Shown piece by piece: positions 37,828-51,239 of a stretch of DNA of 64,000 nt (the stretch's first letter is position 1; each line of letters starts with the position of its first letter). The stretch is from Bugula neritina. Taxonomy: Eukaryota; Bryozoa; Gymnolaemata; Cheilostomatida; Bugulidae. The stretch is from contig CAXIUT010000103.1 of assembly GCA_964035545.1 (NCBI GenBank), positions 434,001 to 498,000 on the forward strand, written 5' to 3'. The position numbers and the translations under genes are program-made. Under the pieces are notes generated by a model. It was not told the origin of the DNA and did not search any database. It saw only the letters and a list, made by a program, of their open reading frames with translations.

Positions 37828-40006
37828 TTGCATAAAAAAATTTATCAAGTATCTAAACACATGCAAGTGATGAGTTTGGAGATATTATTTAAAACTACAA
37901 AAGTTTCCATGCCGCTTGTAAATCAAAAGTGGACAATTGCTGCAAACACCTCTTTTCATGGAATGACTCATTTATTTCTCATATGTTTGCAAAAGCATCT
38001 AAAATTAGTTTTTGCTCTAGCAAAATATAACACTGTGAAATGGCGCTGCAGATGAGCTTTCTCTTTTAATATGAAAACTGATGATTGAAGAGCAATATAG
38101 TCTACTAACAAAATGGGTTTTAGCAGTGACTCATCTCCACTGCCTGTAAACTATAAAGCTTCAAATCGTATACTGCAGGCCCATGGGCCAACTCTAGAAC
38201 AATAACACAATTCACATGAGTCAGGATTACTGGTTGTTAGAGGGGACAGGGGGGCAGGAGAGGGGATGGGAAAATAAAACATCTAAATTCAATAGTAAAG
38301 GCGGGTGTACAATGCAAAGGTCTTCCAGCATCACTGGTATTTCCATAATAACTGCAAGGCCAAACTTTTGCTGATGGACAATCAGACAGAAAAACTCTTG
38401 CAAATAACAAAACTAATATTAGCCTGTGTCTGCTTCGTATAAACACAAAGAACAAAATTTTGGGAAAGATAACTCCCAACACACCTATCTTGCAACCGGT
38501 GCTGGTGCAATGAAATTGAAGGGCTATGTTTCATAGTCCTATATTCAGCTAGTACTTCTAACTAGAAAGAAATAACATTGCCGGAAAAGTTGAAGAGGTG
38601 AAGCACTGTAGAGTTATGGCAAGTTAGATTCTCTATATGATATTATTTATCTGTCAAGAAAATATTATATTATATTTTATTCTACTCACTAGTACCAACA
38701 ATGAATATTTTATCATTGTTTATGGCAGTCGTGAATCTCAACAATGAATAATAATAATACGCATTGTCAATTTTCACAAAGTAGCAGTCTTCAGTCAGCC
38801 CTCTCTAGTTCAAGATGGGCATCACTATACACACAAGAGTTAAGAACTTTAATGAGTCCTGTCAGGTAACCAGCTCATGAAGTCTACACAGTTTGGTTGC
38901 AGACGTTTGCATTTGACATTAGGATTAAAGTGTTCACTACATGGAGACTTCAACTTCAATTGTTAATCAACTTGTTTTGGATCTACTTGTCACATCTGGC
39001 TTACTCTCTCTTGTAGGTTTATTTCATTAACTTTCTAGACTGATTTTCTTAACTTTCTGAAGAGTTTGTTGTGATGCGAAATATATTGCCAAATATCTCA
39101 TGGCAACGTGCCAATACAGTTAACACAGTAATTAAGCACTGGTGTCTTTGAAGCAGGCATCAAGTTATGCATAAAAATGTTCATCAAGTATCTAAACACA
39201 TGCAAGTGATGAGTTTGGAGACATTATTTAAAACTACAAAAGTTTCCATGCCGCGTGTAAATCAAAAGTGGACAAGTGCTGCAAACACCTCTTTTCATAG
39301 AATGACTCATTTATTTCTCATATGTTTGCAAAGGCATCTAAAATTAGTTATTGCTCTAGCAAAATATAACACTGTGAAATGGCGCTGCAGATGAGCTTTC
39401 TCTTTTAATATGAAAACTGATGATTGAAGAGCAATATAGTCTACTAATAAAATGGGTTTCAGCAGTGACTCATCTCCACTGCCTGTAAACTATAAAGCTC
39501 CAAATCGTATACTGTAGGCCCATGGGCCAACTCTAGAACAATAACACAATTCACATGAGTCAGGATTGCTGGTTGTTAGAGGGGGCAGGGGGCAGGAGAG
39601 GGGATGGGAAAATAAAACATCTAAATTCAATAGTAAAGGCGGGTGTACAATGCAAAGGTCTTCCAGCATCACTGGTATTTCCATAATAACTGCAAGGCGC
39701 AAACTTTTGCTGATCGACAATCAGACAGAAAAACTCTTGCAAATAACAAAACTAATATTAGCCTGTGTCTGCTTCGTATAAACACCAAGAACAAAATTTT
39801 AGGAAAGATAACTCCCAACACACCTATCTTGCAACTGGTGCTGGTGCAAAGAAATTGAAGAGTTATGTTTCATAGTCATATATTCAGCTAGTACTTCTAA
39901 CTGCAAAGGAGTAACATTGCAGAAAAAGGTGAAGATGTGAAGCACTGTAGATTTATGGTAAGTTATAATATGCATTTGATATTACTTATCTGTCCAGAAA
40001 ACAATA
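36958..40006. repeat. Trimer-spaced block B, copy 2
   Basis: Second copy of 32930-35980. It departs in the A/T tract of unit 30, which loses three bases and takes an X tail where unit 27 keeps Y. Confidence 0.88.
37828..39166. repeat. Satellite unit 29: head H4, chimera X to Z (1,339 bp)
   Basis: Copy of unit 26 at 4,028 bp, with the same X to Z switch. It has one private change near its end (CTCTTGTAGG at about 39011). Confidence 0.94.
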
Positions 40007-40509
40007 TTATATTATATTTTATTCTACTCAGTAGTACCAACAATGAATATTTTATCATTGTTTATGGCAATCGTGAATCTCAACAATGAATAATAATAAT
40101 ATGCATTGTCAATTTTCACAAAGTAGCAGTCTTCAGTCAGCCCTCTCTAGTTCAAGATGGGCATCACTATACACACAAGAGTTAAGAACTTTAATGAGTC
40201 CTGTCAGCTAACCAGCTCATGAAGTCTACACAGTTTGATTGCAGGCGTTTGCATTTGACATTAGGACTAAAGTGTTGACTACATGGAGATTTCAACTTCA
40301 ATTGTTAATCAACTAATTGTTTTGGATCTACTTGTTACATCTGGCTTACTCTTTCTGGTAGGTTTATTTCATTAACTTTCTAGACTGATTTTCTTAACTT
40401 TCTGAAGAGTTTGTTGTGATGCGAAATATTACCAAATATCTCATGGCAACATGCCAATACAGTTAACACAGTAATTAAGCACTGGTGTCTTTGAAGCAGG
40501 CATCAAGTT
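39167..40509. repeat. Satellite unit 30: head H1, chimera Y to X (1,343 bp)
   Basis: Copy of unit 27 as far as the A/T tract, with private C at 39715 and AAGAGTTATG. It then departs: three bases shorter in the A/T tract, followed by an X tail (GATTGCAGGCG, CAACTAATTG). Confidence 0.94.
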
Positions 40510-41853
40510 TTGCATAAAAAAATTTATCAAGTATCTAAACACATGCAAGTGATGAGTTTGGAGATATTATTTAAAACTACAAAAGTTTCCATGCCGCTTG
40601 TAAATCAAAAGTGGACAATTGCTGCAAACACCTCTTTTCAAGGAATGACTCATTTATTTCTCATATGTTTGCAAAGGCATCTAAAATTAGTTTTTGCTCT
40701 AGCAAAATATAACACTGTGAAATGGCGCTGCAGATGAGCTTTCTCTTTTAATATGAAAACTGATGATTGAAGAGCAATATAGTCTACTAACAAAATGGGT
40801 TTTAGCAGTGACTCATCTCCACTGCCTGTAAACTATAAAGCTTCAAATCGTATACTGCAGGCCCATGGGCCAACTCTAGAACAATAACACAATTCACATG
40901 AGTCAGGATTGCTGGTTGTTAGAGGGGACAGGGGGGGCAGGAGAGGGGATGGGAAAATAAAACATCTAAATTCAATAGTAAAAGCGGGTGTACAATGCAA
41001 AGGTCTTCCAGCATCACTGGTATTTCCATAATAACTGCAAGGCCAAACTTTTGCTGATGGACAATCAGACAGAAAAACTCTTGCAAATAACAAAACTAAT
41101 ATTAGCCTGTGTCTGCTTCTTATAAACACAAAGAACAAAATTTTGGGAAAGATAACTCCCAACACACCTATCTTGCAACTGGTGCTGGTGCAATGAAATT
41201 GAAGGGTTATGTTTCATAGTCATATTTTCAACTAGTACTTCTAACTGCAAAGAAATAACATTGCAGAAAAAAGTGAAGATGTGAAGCACTGTAGATTTAT
41301 GGTAAGTTCTAATATGCATTTGATATAATTTATTTGTCCAGAAAATAATATTATATTATATTTTATTCTACTCAGTAGTACCAACAATGAATATTTTATC
41401 ATTGTTTATGGCAGTCGTGAATCTCAACAATGAATAATAATAATATGCATTGTCAATTTTCACAAAGTAGCAGTCTTCAGTCAGCCCTCTCTAGTTCAAG
41501 ATGGGCATCACTATACACACAAGAGTTAAGAACTTTAATGAGTCCTGTCAGCTAACCAGCTCATGAAGTCTACACAGTTTGATTGCAGGCGTTTGCATTT
41601 GACATTAGGACTAAAGTGTTGACTACATGGAGATTTCAACTTCAATTGTTAATCAACTAATTGTTTTGGATCTACTTGTTACATCTGGCTTACTCTTTCT
41701 GGTAGGTTTATTTCATTAACTTTCTAGACTGATTTTCTTAACTTTCTGAAGAGTTTGTTGTGATGCGAAATATTACCAAATATCTCATGGCAACATGCCA
41801 ATACAGTTAACACAGTAATTAAGCACTGGTGTCTTTGAAGCAGGCATCAAAGT
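40510..41853. repeat. Satellite unit 31: head H4 with CAAGGAATG, class X (1,344 bp)
   Basis: First of three units (31, 32, 34) with CAAGGAATG in the head and CTGCAGGCCC in the middle. Private GATATAATTT lies near 41322. Confidence 0.94.
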
Positions 41854-43190
41854 TTGCATAAAAAAATTTATCAAGTATCTAAACACATGCAAGTGATGAG
41901 TTTGGAGATATTATTTAAAACTACAAAAGTTTCCATGCCGCTTGTAAATCAAAAGTGGACAATTGCTGCAAACACCTCTTTTCAAGGAATGACTCATTTA
42001 TTTCTCATGTTTGCAAAGGCATCTAAAATTAGTTTTTGCTCTAGCAAAATATAACACTGTGAAATGGCGCTGCAGATGAGCTTTCTCTTTTAATATGAAA
42101 ACTGATGATTGAAGAGCAATATAGTCTACTAACAAAATGGGTTTTAGCAGTGACTCATCTCCACTGCCTGTAAACTATAAAGCTTCAAATCGTATACTGC
42201 AGGCCCATGGGCCAACTCTAGAACAATAACACAATTCACATGAGTCAGGATTGCTGGTTGTTAGAGGGGACAGGGGGGCAGGAGAGGGGATGGGAAAATA
42301 AAACATCTAAATTCAATAGTAAAGGCGGGTGTACAATGCAAAGGTCTTCCAGCATCACTGGTATTTCCATAATAACTGCAAGGCCAAACTTTTGCTGATG
42401 GACAATCAGACAGAAAAACTCTTGCAAATAACAAAACTATTATTAGCCTGTGTCTGCTTCGTATAAACACAAAGAACAAAATTTTGGGAAAGATAACTCC
42501 CAACACACCTATCTTGCAACCGGTGCTGGTGCAATGAAATTGAAGGGCTATGTTTCATAGTCCTATATTCAGCTAGTACTTCTAACTAGAAAGAAATAAC
42601 ATTGCCGGAAAAGTTGAAGAGGTGAAGCACTGTAGAGTTATGGCAAGTTAGATTCTCTATATGATATTATTTATCTGTCAAGAAAATATTATATTATATT
42701 TTATTCTACTCAGTAGTACCAACAATGAATATTTTATCATTGTTTATGGCAATCGTGAATCTCAACAATGAATAATAATAATGTGCATTGTCAATTTTCA
42801 CAAAATAGCAGTCTTCAGTCAGCCCTCTCTAGTACAAGATGGGCATCACTATACACACAAGAGTTAAGAACTTTAATGAGTCCTGTCAGCTAACCAGCTC
42901 ATGAAGTCTACACAGTTTGGTTGCAGACGTTTGCATTTGACATTAGGACTAAAGTGTTGACTACATGGAGATTTCAACTTCAATTGTTAATCAACTTGTT
43001 TTGGATCTACTTGTTACATCTGGCTTACTCTCTCTGGTAGGTTTATTTCATTAACTTTCTATACTGATTTTCTTAACTTTCTGAAGAGTTTGTTGTGATG
43101 CGAAATATATTACCAAATATCTCATGGCAACGTGCCAATACAGTTAACACAGTAATTAAGCACTGGTGTCTTTGAAGCAGGCATCAAGTT
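41854..43190. repeat. Satellite unit 32: head H4, three-way chimera X-Z-Y (1,337 bp)
   Basis: Shortest unit in the window. A 2-bp deletion near 42008 (CTCATGTTTG) and ATCAAAGTTTGC at the start mark it. The body passes from X to Z (AACTAGAAAG) and then to Y (TCAGTAGT, GGCAATCG, GTGCATTG) after the A/T tract. Confidence 0.93.
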
Positions 43191-44535
43191 TTGCATAAAA
43201 AAATTTATCAAGTATCTAAACACATGCAAGTGATGAGTTTGGAGATATTATTTAAAACTACAAAAGTTTCCATGCTGCGTGTAAATCAAAAGTGGACAAG
43301 TGCTGCAAACACCTCTTTTCATAGAATGACTCATTTATTTCTCATATGTTTGCAAAGGCATCTAAAATTAGTTATTGCTCTAGCAAAATATAACACTGTG
43401 AAATGGCGCTGCAGATGAGTTTTCTCTTTTAATATGAAAACTGATGATTGAAGAGCAATATAGTCTACTAATAAATTGGGTTTCAGCAGTGACTCATCTC
43501 CACTGCCTGTAAACTATAAATCTTCAAATCGTATACTGTAGGCCCATGGTCCAACTCTAAAACAATAACACATTTCACATGAGTCAGGATTACTGGTTGT
43601 TAGAAGGGACAGGGGGGCAGGAGAGGGGAGGGGAAAATAAAACATCTAAATTTAATAGTAAAGGCGGGTGTACAATGCAAAGGTCTTCCAGCATCACTGA
43701 TATTTCCATAATAACTGCAAGGCGCAAGCTCCTGCTGATGGACAATATGACAGAAAAAACTCTTTCAAATAAGTAAACTAATATTAGCCTGTGTCTGCTT
43801 CGTATAAACGCCAAGAACAAACTTTTAGGAAAGATAACTCCCACCACACCTATCTTGCAACTGGTGCTGGTGCAATGAAATTGAAGGGTTATGTTTCATA
43901 GTCATATTTTCAACTAGTACTTCTAACTGCAAAGAAATAACATTGCAGAAAAAAGTGAAGATGTGAAGCACTGTAGATTTATGGTAAGTTCTAATATGCA
44001 TTTGATATTATTTATTTGTCCAGAAAATAATATTATATTATATTTTATTCTACTCAGTAGTACCAACAATGAATATTTTATCATTGTTTATGGCAGTCGT
44101 GAATCTCAACAATGAATAATAATAATATGCATTGTCAATTTTCACAAAGTAGCAGTCTTCAGTCAGCCCTCTCTAGTTCAAGATGGGCATCACTATGCAC
44201 ACAAGAGTTAAGAACTTTAATGAGTCCTGTCAGCTAACCAGCTCATGAAGTCTACACAGTTTGATTGCAGGCGTTTGCATTTGACATTAGGACTAAAGTG
44301 TTGACTACATGGAGATTTCAACTTCAATTGTTAATCAACTAATTGTTTTGGATCTACTTGTTACATCTGGCTTACTCTTTCTGGTAGGTTTATTTCATTA
44401 ACTTTCTAGACTGATTTTCTTAACTTTCTGAAGAGTTTGTTGTGATGCGAAATATTACCAAATATCTCATGGCAACATGCCAATACAGTTAACACAGTAA
44501 TTAAGCACTGGTGTCTTTGAAGCAGGCATCAAGTT
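43191..44535. repeat. Satellite unit 33: head H3, chimera Z to X (1,345 bp)
   Basis: Z as far as CCCACCACACC, then X from CAACTGG at about 43858 (CATATTTTCAAC, GATTGCAGGCG). It has one extra A in CAGAAAAAAC near 43755. Confidence 0.94.
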
Positions 44536-45874
44536 TTGCATAAAAAAATTTATCAAGTATCTAAACACATGCAAGTGATGAGTTTGGAGATATTATTTAA
44601 AACTACAAAAGTTTCCATGCCGCTTGTAAATCAAAAGTGGACAATTGCTGCAAACACCTCTTTTCAAGGAATGACTCATTTATTTCTCATATGTTTGCAA
44701 AGGCATCTAAAATTAGTTTTTGCTCTAGCAAAATATAACACTGTGAAATGGCGCTGCAGATGAGCTTTCTCTTTTAATATGAAAACTGATGATTGAAGAG
44801 CAATATAGTCTACTAACAAAATGGGTTTTAGCAGTGACTCATCTCCACTGCCTGTAAACTATAAAGCTTCAAATCGTATACTGCAGGCCCATGGGCCAAC
44901 TCTAGAACAATAACACAATTCACATGAGTCAGGATTGCTGGTTGTTAGAGGGGACAGGGGGGCAGGAGAGGGGATGGGAAAATAAAACATCTAAATTCAA
45001 TAGTAAAGGCGGGTGTACAATGCAAAGGTCTTCCAGCATCACTGGTATTTCCATAATAACTGCAAGGCCAAACTTTTGCTGATGGACAATCAGACAGAAA
45101 AACTCTTGGAAATAACAAAACTATTATTAGCCTGTGTCTGCTTCGTATAAACACAAAGAACAAAATTTTGGGAAAGATAACTCCCAACACACCTATCTTG
45201 CAACTGGTGCTGGTGCAATGAAATTGAAGGGCTATGTTTCATAGTCCTATATTCAGCTAGTACTTCTAACTAGAAAGAAATAACATTGCCGGAAAAGTTG
45301 AAGAGGTGAAGCACTGTAGAGTTATGGCAAGTTAGATTCTCTATATGATATTATTTATCTGTCAAGAAAATATTATATTATATTTTATTCTACTCACTAG
45401 TACCAACAATGAATATTTTATCATTGTTTATGGCAGTCGTGAATCTCAACAATGAATAATAATAATACGCATTGTCAATTTTCACAAAGTAGCAGTCTTC
45501 AGTCAGCCCTCTCTAGTTCAAGATGGGCATCACTATACACACAAGAGTTAAGAACTTTAATGAGTCCTGTCAGGTAACCAGCTCATGAAGTCTACACAGT
45601 TTGGTTGCAGACGTTTGCATTTGACATTAGGATTAAAGTGTTCACTACATGGAGACTTCAACTTCAATTGTTAATCAACTTGTTTTGGATCTACTTGTCA
45701 CATCTGGCTTACTCTCTCTGGTAGGTTTATTTCATTAACTTTCTAGACTGATTTTCTTAACTTTCTGAAGAGTTTGTTGTGATGCGAAATATATTGCCAA
45801 ATATCTCATGGCAACGTGCCAATACAGTTAACACAGTAATTAAGCACTGGTGTCTTTGAAGCAGGCATCAAGTT
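44536..45874. repeat. Satellite unit 34: head H4, chimera X to Z (1,339 bp)
   Basis: It shares CAAGGAATG and T at 45124 (ACTATTATT) with unit 32. Private CTTGGAAATAAC lies near 45106. The tail is Z. Confidence 0.94.
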
Positions 45875-47215
45875 ATGCATAAAAATGTTCATCAAGTATC
45901 TAAACACATGCAAGTGATGAGTTTGGAGATATTATTTAAAACTACAAAAGTTTCCATGCCGCGTGTAAATCAAAAGTGGACAAGTGCTGCAAACACCTCT
46001 TTTCATAGAATGACTCATTTATTTCTCATATGTTTGCAAAGGCATCTAAAATTAGTTATTGCTCTAGCAAAATATAACACTGTGAAATGGCGCTGCAGAT
46101 GAGCTTTCTCTTTTAATATGAAAACTGATGATTGAAGAGCAATATAGTCTACTAATAAAATGGGTTTCAGCAGTGACTCATCTCCACTGCCTGTAAACTA
46201 TAAAGCTTCAAATCGTATACTGTAGGCCCATGGGCCAACTCTAGAACAATAACACAATTCACATGAGTCAAGATTGCTGGTTGTTAGAGGGGGCAGGGGG
46301 CAGGAGAGGGGATGGGAAAATAAAACATCTAAATTCAATAGTAAAGGCGGGTGTACAATGCAAAGGTCTTCCAGCATCACTGGTATTTCCATAATAACTG
46401 CAAGGCGCAAACTTTTGCTGATGGACAATCAGACAGAAAAACTCTTGCAAATAACAAAACTAATATTAGCCTGTGTCTGCTTCGTATAAACACCAAGAAC
46501 AAAATTTTGGGAAAGATAACTCCCAACACACCTATCTTGCAACTGGTGCTGGTGCAATGAAATTGAAGGGTTATGTTTCATAGTCATATATTCAGCTAGT
46601 ACTTCTAACTGCAAGAAATAACATTGCAGAAAAAGGTGAAGATGTGAAGCACTGTAGATTTATGGTAAGTTATAATATGCATTTGATATTACTTATCTGT
46701 CCAGAAAACAATATTATATTATATTTTATTCTACTCAGTAGTACCAACAATGAATATTTTATCATTGTTTATGGCAGTCGTGAATCTCAACAATGAATAA
46801 TAATAATATGCATTGTCAATTTTCACAAAGTAGCAGTCTTCAGTCAGCCCTCTCTAGTTCAAGATGGGCATCACTATACACACAAGAGTTAAGAACTTTA
46901 ATGAGTCCTGTCAGCTAACCAGCTCATGAAGTCTACACAGTTTGGTTGCGGACGTTTGCATTTGACATTAGGACTAAAGTGTTGACTACATGGAGATTTC
47001 AACTTCAATTGTTAATCAACTTGTTTTGGATCTACTTGTTACATCTGGCTTACTCTTTCTGGTAGGTTTATTTCATTAACTTTCTAGACTGATTTTCTTA
47101 ACTTTCTGAAGAGTTTGTTGTGATGCGAAATATATTACCAAATATCTCATGGCAACGTGCCAATACATTTAAATCAGTAATGAAGCACTGGTGTCTTTGA
47201 AGCAGGCATCAAGTT
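45875..47215. repeat. Satellite unit 35: head H1, Y-like (1,341 bp)
   Basis: GAGGGGGCAGGGGGCAGG tract and private AGTCAAGATTG. The tail mixes Y bases (ATATTCAGC, CTTATCTGTCC) with TTTTGGG, GGCAGTCG and TTTCTGG. Private GGTTGCGGACG. Confidence 0.93.
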
Positions 47216-48556
47216 ATGCATAAAAATGTTCATCAAGTATCTAAACACATGCAAGTGATGAGTTTGGAGATATTATTTAAAACTACAAAAGTTTCCATGC
47301 CGCTTGTAAATCAAAAGTGGACGATTGCTGCAAACACCTCTTTTCATAGAATGACTCAGTTATTTCTCATATGTTTGCAAAGGCATCTAAAATTAGTTAT
47401 TGCTCTTGCAAAATATAACACTGTGAAATGGCGCTGCAGATGAGCTTTCTCTTTTAATATGAAAACTGATGATTGAAGAGCAATATAGTCTACTAATAAA
47501 ATGGGTTTCAGCAGTGACTCATCTCCACTGCCTGTAAACTATAAAGCTTCAAATCGTATACTGTAGACCCATGGGCCAACTCTAGAACAATAACACAATT
47601 CACATGAGTCAGGATTGCTGGTTGTTAGAGGGGACAGGGGGGCAGGAGAGGGGATGGGAAAATAAAACATCTAAATTCAATAGTAAAAGCGGATGTACAA
47701 TGCAAAGGTCTTCCAGCATCACTGGTATTTCCATAATAACTGCAAGGCGCTAACTTTTGCTGACGGACAATCAGACAGAAAAACTCTTGCAAATAACAAA
47801 ACTAATATTAGCCTGTGTCTGCTTCGTATAAACACCAAGAACAAAATTTTGGGAAAGATAACTCCCAACACACCTATCTTGCAACTGGTGCTGGTGCAAT
47901 GAAATTGAAGGGTTATGTTTCATAGTCATATATTCAGCTAGTACTTCTAACTGCAAAGAAATAACATTGCAGAAAAAGGTGAAGATGTGAAGCACTGTAG
48001 ATTTATGGTAAGTTATAATATGCATTTGATATTACTTATCTGTCCAGAAAACAATGTTATATTATATTTTATTCTACTCAGTAGTACCAACAATGAATAT
48101 TTTATCATTGTTTATGGCAGTCGTGAATCTCAACAATGAATAATAATAATGTGCATTGTCAATTTTCACAAAATAGCAGTCTTCAGTCAGCCCTCTCTAG
48201 TACAAGATGGGCATCACTATACACACAAGAGTTAAGAACTTTAATGAGTCCTGTCAGCTAACCAGCTCATGAAGTCTACACAGTTTGGTTGCAGACGTTT
48301 GCATTTGACATTAGGACTAAAGTGTTGACTACATGGAGATTTCAACTTCAATTGTTAATCAACTTGTTTTGGATCTACTTGTTACATCTGGCTTACTCTC
48401 TCTGGTAGGTTTATTTCATTAACTTTCTAGACTGATTTTCTTAACTTTCTGAAGAGTTTGTTGTGATGCGAAATATTACCAAATATCTCATGGCAACGTG
48501 CCAATACAGTTAACACAGTAATTAAGCACTGGTGTCTTTGAAGCAGGCATCAAGTT
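47216..48556. repeat. Satellite unit 36: head H6, Y-like (1,341 bp)
   Basis: ACTCAGTTATT and TGCTCTTGC in the head, GTAGACCC in the middle and CTGACGG. The tail has ACAATGTTATATT, GTGCATTG and GTACAAGATG. It looks close to the ancestor of units 40, 42 and 43. Confidence 0.93.
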
Positions 48557-49897
48557 TTGCATAAAATAATTTATCAAGTATCTAAACACATGCAAGTGAT
48601 GAGTTTGGAGGTATTATTTAAAACTACAAAAGTTTCCATGCCGCGTGTAAATCAAAAGTGGACAATTGCTGCAAACACCTCTTTTCATAGACTGACTCAT
48701 TTATTTCTCATATGTTTGCAAAGGCATCTAAAATTAGTTATTGCTCTAGCAAAATATAACACTGTGAAATGGCGCTGCAGATGAGCTTTCTCTTTTAATA
48801 TGAAAACTGATGATTGAAGAGCAATATAGTCTACTAATAAAATGGGTTTCAGCAGTGACTCATCTCGACTGCCTGTAAACTATAAAGCTTCAAATCGTAT
48901 ACTGTAGGCCCATGGGCCAACTCTAGAACAATAACACAATTCACATGAGTCAGGATTGCTGGTTGTTAGAGGGGACGGGGGGGGCAGGAGATGGGATGGG
49001 AAAATGAAACATCTAAACTCAATAGTAAAAGCGGGTGTACAATGCAAAGGTCTTCCAGCATCACTGGTATTTCCATAATAACTGCAAGGCGCAAACTTTT
49101 GCTGATGGACAATCAGACAGAAAAACTCTTGCAAATAACAAAACTAATATTAGCCTGTGTCTGCTTCGTATAAACGCCAAGAACAAACTTCTAGGAAAGA
49201 TAACTCCCACCACACCTATCTTGCAACCGGTGCTGGTGCAATGAAATTGAAGGGCTATGTTTCATAGTCCTATATTCAGCTAGTACTTCTAACTAGAAAG
49301 AAATAACATTGCCGGAAAAGTTGAAGAGGTGAAGCACTGTAGAGTTATGGCAAGTTAGATTCTCTATATGATATTATTTATCTGTCAAGAAAATATTATA
49401 TTATATTTTATTCTACTCAGTAGTACCAACAATGAATATTTTATCATTGTTTATGGCAGTCGTGAATCTCAACAATGAATAATAATAATACGCATTGTCA
49501 ATTTTCACAAAGTAGCAGTCTTCAGTCAGCCCTCTCTAGTTAAAGATGGGCATCACTATACACACAAGAGTTAAGAACTTTAATGAGTCCTGTCAGGTAA
49601 CCAGCTCATGAAGTCTACACAGTTTGGTTGCAGACGTTTGCATTTGACATTAGGATTAAAGTGTTCACTACATGGAGACTTCAACTTCAATTGGTAATCA
49701 ACTTGTTTTGGATCTACTTGTCACATCTGGCTTACTCTCTCTGGTAGGTTTATTTCATTAACTTTCTAGACTGATTTTCTTAACTTTCTGAAGAGTTTGT
49801 TGTGATGCGAAATATATTGCCAAATATCTCATGGCAACGTGCCAATACAGTTAACACAGTAATTAAGCACTGGTGTCTTTGAAGCAGGCATCAAGTT
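48557..49897. repeat. Satellite unit 37: unusual head, chimera Y to Z (1,341 bp)
   Basis: The head has ATAAAATAATTT, GGAGGTATT and ATAGACTGACTC, found nowhere else in the window. The G-rich tract is changed (8-G run, GAGATGGGATGGG). The Z tail starts near ACGCCAAGAAC. Confidence 0.93.
48971..49000 (+). other. G-rich tract with broken quadruplex rule
   Basis: Unit 37 has runs of 4, 8, 3 and 3, but the middle loop CAGGAGAT is eight bases, just outside the canonical limit. It is the only unit I saw that fails the strict pattern. Confidence 0.7.
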
Positions 49898-51239
49898 ATG
49901 CATAAAAATGTTCATCAAGTATCTCAACACATGCAAGTGATGAGTTTGGAGATATTATTTAAAACTACAAAAGTTTCCATGCCGCGTGTAAATCAAAAGT
50001 GAACAAGTGCTGCAAACACCTCTTTTCATAGAATGACTCATTTATTTCTCATATGTTTGAAAAGGCATCTAAAATTAGTTATTGCTCTAGCAAAATATAA
50101 CACTGTGAAATGGCGCTGCAGATGAGCTTTCTCTTTTAATATGAAAACTGATGATTGAAGAGCAATATAGTCTACTAATAAAATGGGTTTCAGCAGTGAC
50201 TCATCTCCACTGCCTGTAAACTATAAAGCTTCAAATCGTATACTGTAGGCCCATGGGCCAACTCTAGAACAATAACACAATTCACATGAGTCAGGATTGC
50301 TGGTTGTTAGAGGGGGCAGGGGGCAGGAGAGGGGATGGGAAAATAAAACATCTAAATTCAATAGTAAAGGCGGGTGTACAATGCAAAGGTCTTCCAGCAT
50401 CACTGGTATTTCCATAATAACTGCAAGGCGCAAACTTTTGCTGATGGACAATCAGACAGAAAAACTCTTACAAATAACAAAACTAATATTAGCCTGTGTC
50501 TGCTTCGTATAAACACCAAGAACAAAATTTTAGGAAAGATAACTCCCAAAACACCTATCTTGCAACTGGTGCTGGTGCAAAGAAATTGAAGGGTTATGTT
50601 TCATAGTCATATATTCAGCTAGTACTTCTAACTGCAAAGGAGTAACATTGCAGAAAAAGGTGAAGATGTGAAGCACTGTAGATTTATGGTAAGTTATAAT
50701 ATGCATTTGATATTACTTATCTGTCCAGAAAACAATATTATATTATATTTTATTCTACTCAGTAGTACCAACAATGAATATTTTATCATTGTTTATGGCA
50801 GTCGTGAATCTCAACAATGAATAATAAAAATATGCATTGTCAATTTTCACAAAGTAGCAGTCTTCAGTCAGCCCTCTCTAGTTCAAGATGGGCATCACTA
50901 TACACACAAGAGTTAAGAACTTTAATGAGTCCTGTCAGCTAACCAGCTCATGAAGTCTACACAGTTTGGTTGCAGACGTTTGCATTTGACATTAGGACTA
51001 AAGTGTTGACTACATGGAGATTTCAACTTCAATTGTTAATCAACTTGTTTTGGATCTACTTGTTACATCTGGCTTACTCTTTCTGGTAGGTTTATTTCAT
51101 TAACTTTCTAGACTGATTTTCTTAACTTTCTGAAGAGTTTGTTGTGATGCGAAATATATTACCAAATATCTCATGGCAACGTGCCAATACATTTAACACA
51201 GTAATGAAGCACTGGTGTCTTTGAAGCAGGCATCAAGTT
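49898..51239. repeat. Satellite unit 38: head H1 with private changes, class Y-like (1,342 bp)
   Basis: A at 50002 turns TGG into TGA in the frame open in other units. Also private are ATCTCAACAC, TTTGAAAAGG and AATAATAAAAATATGC. Confidence 0.93.
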
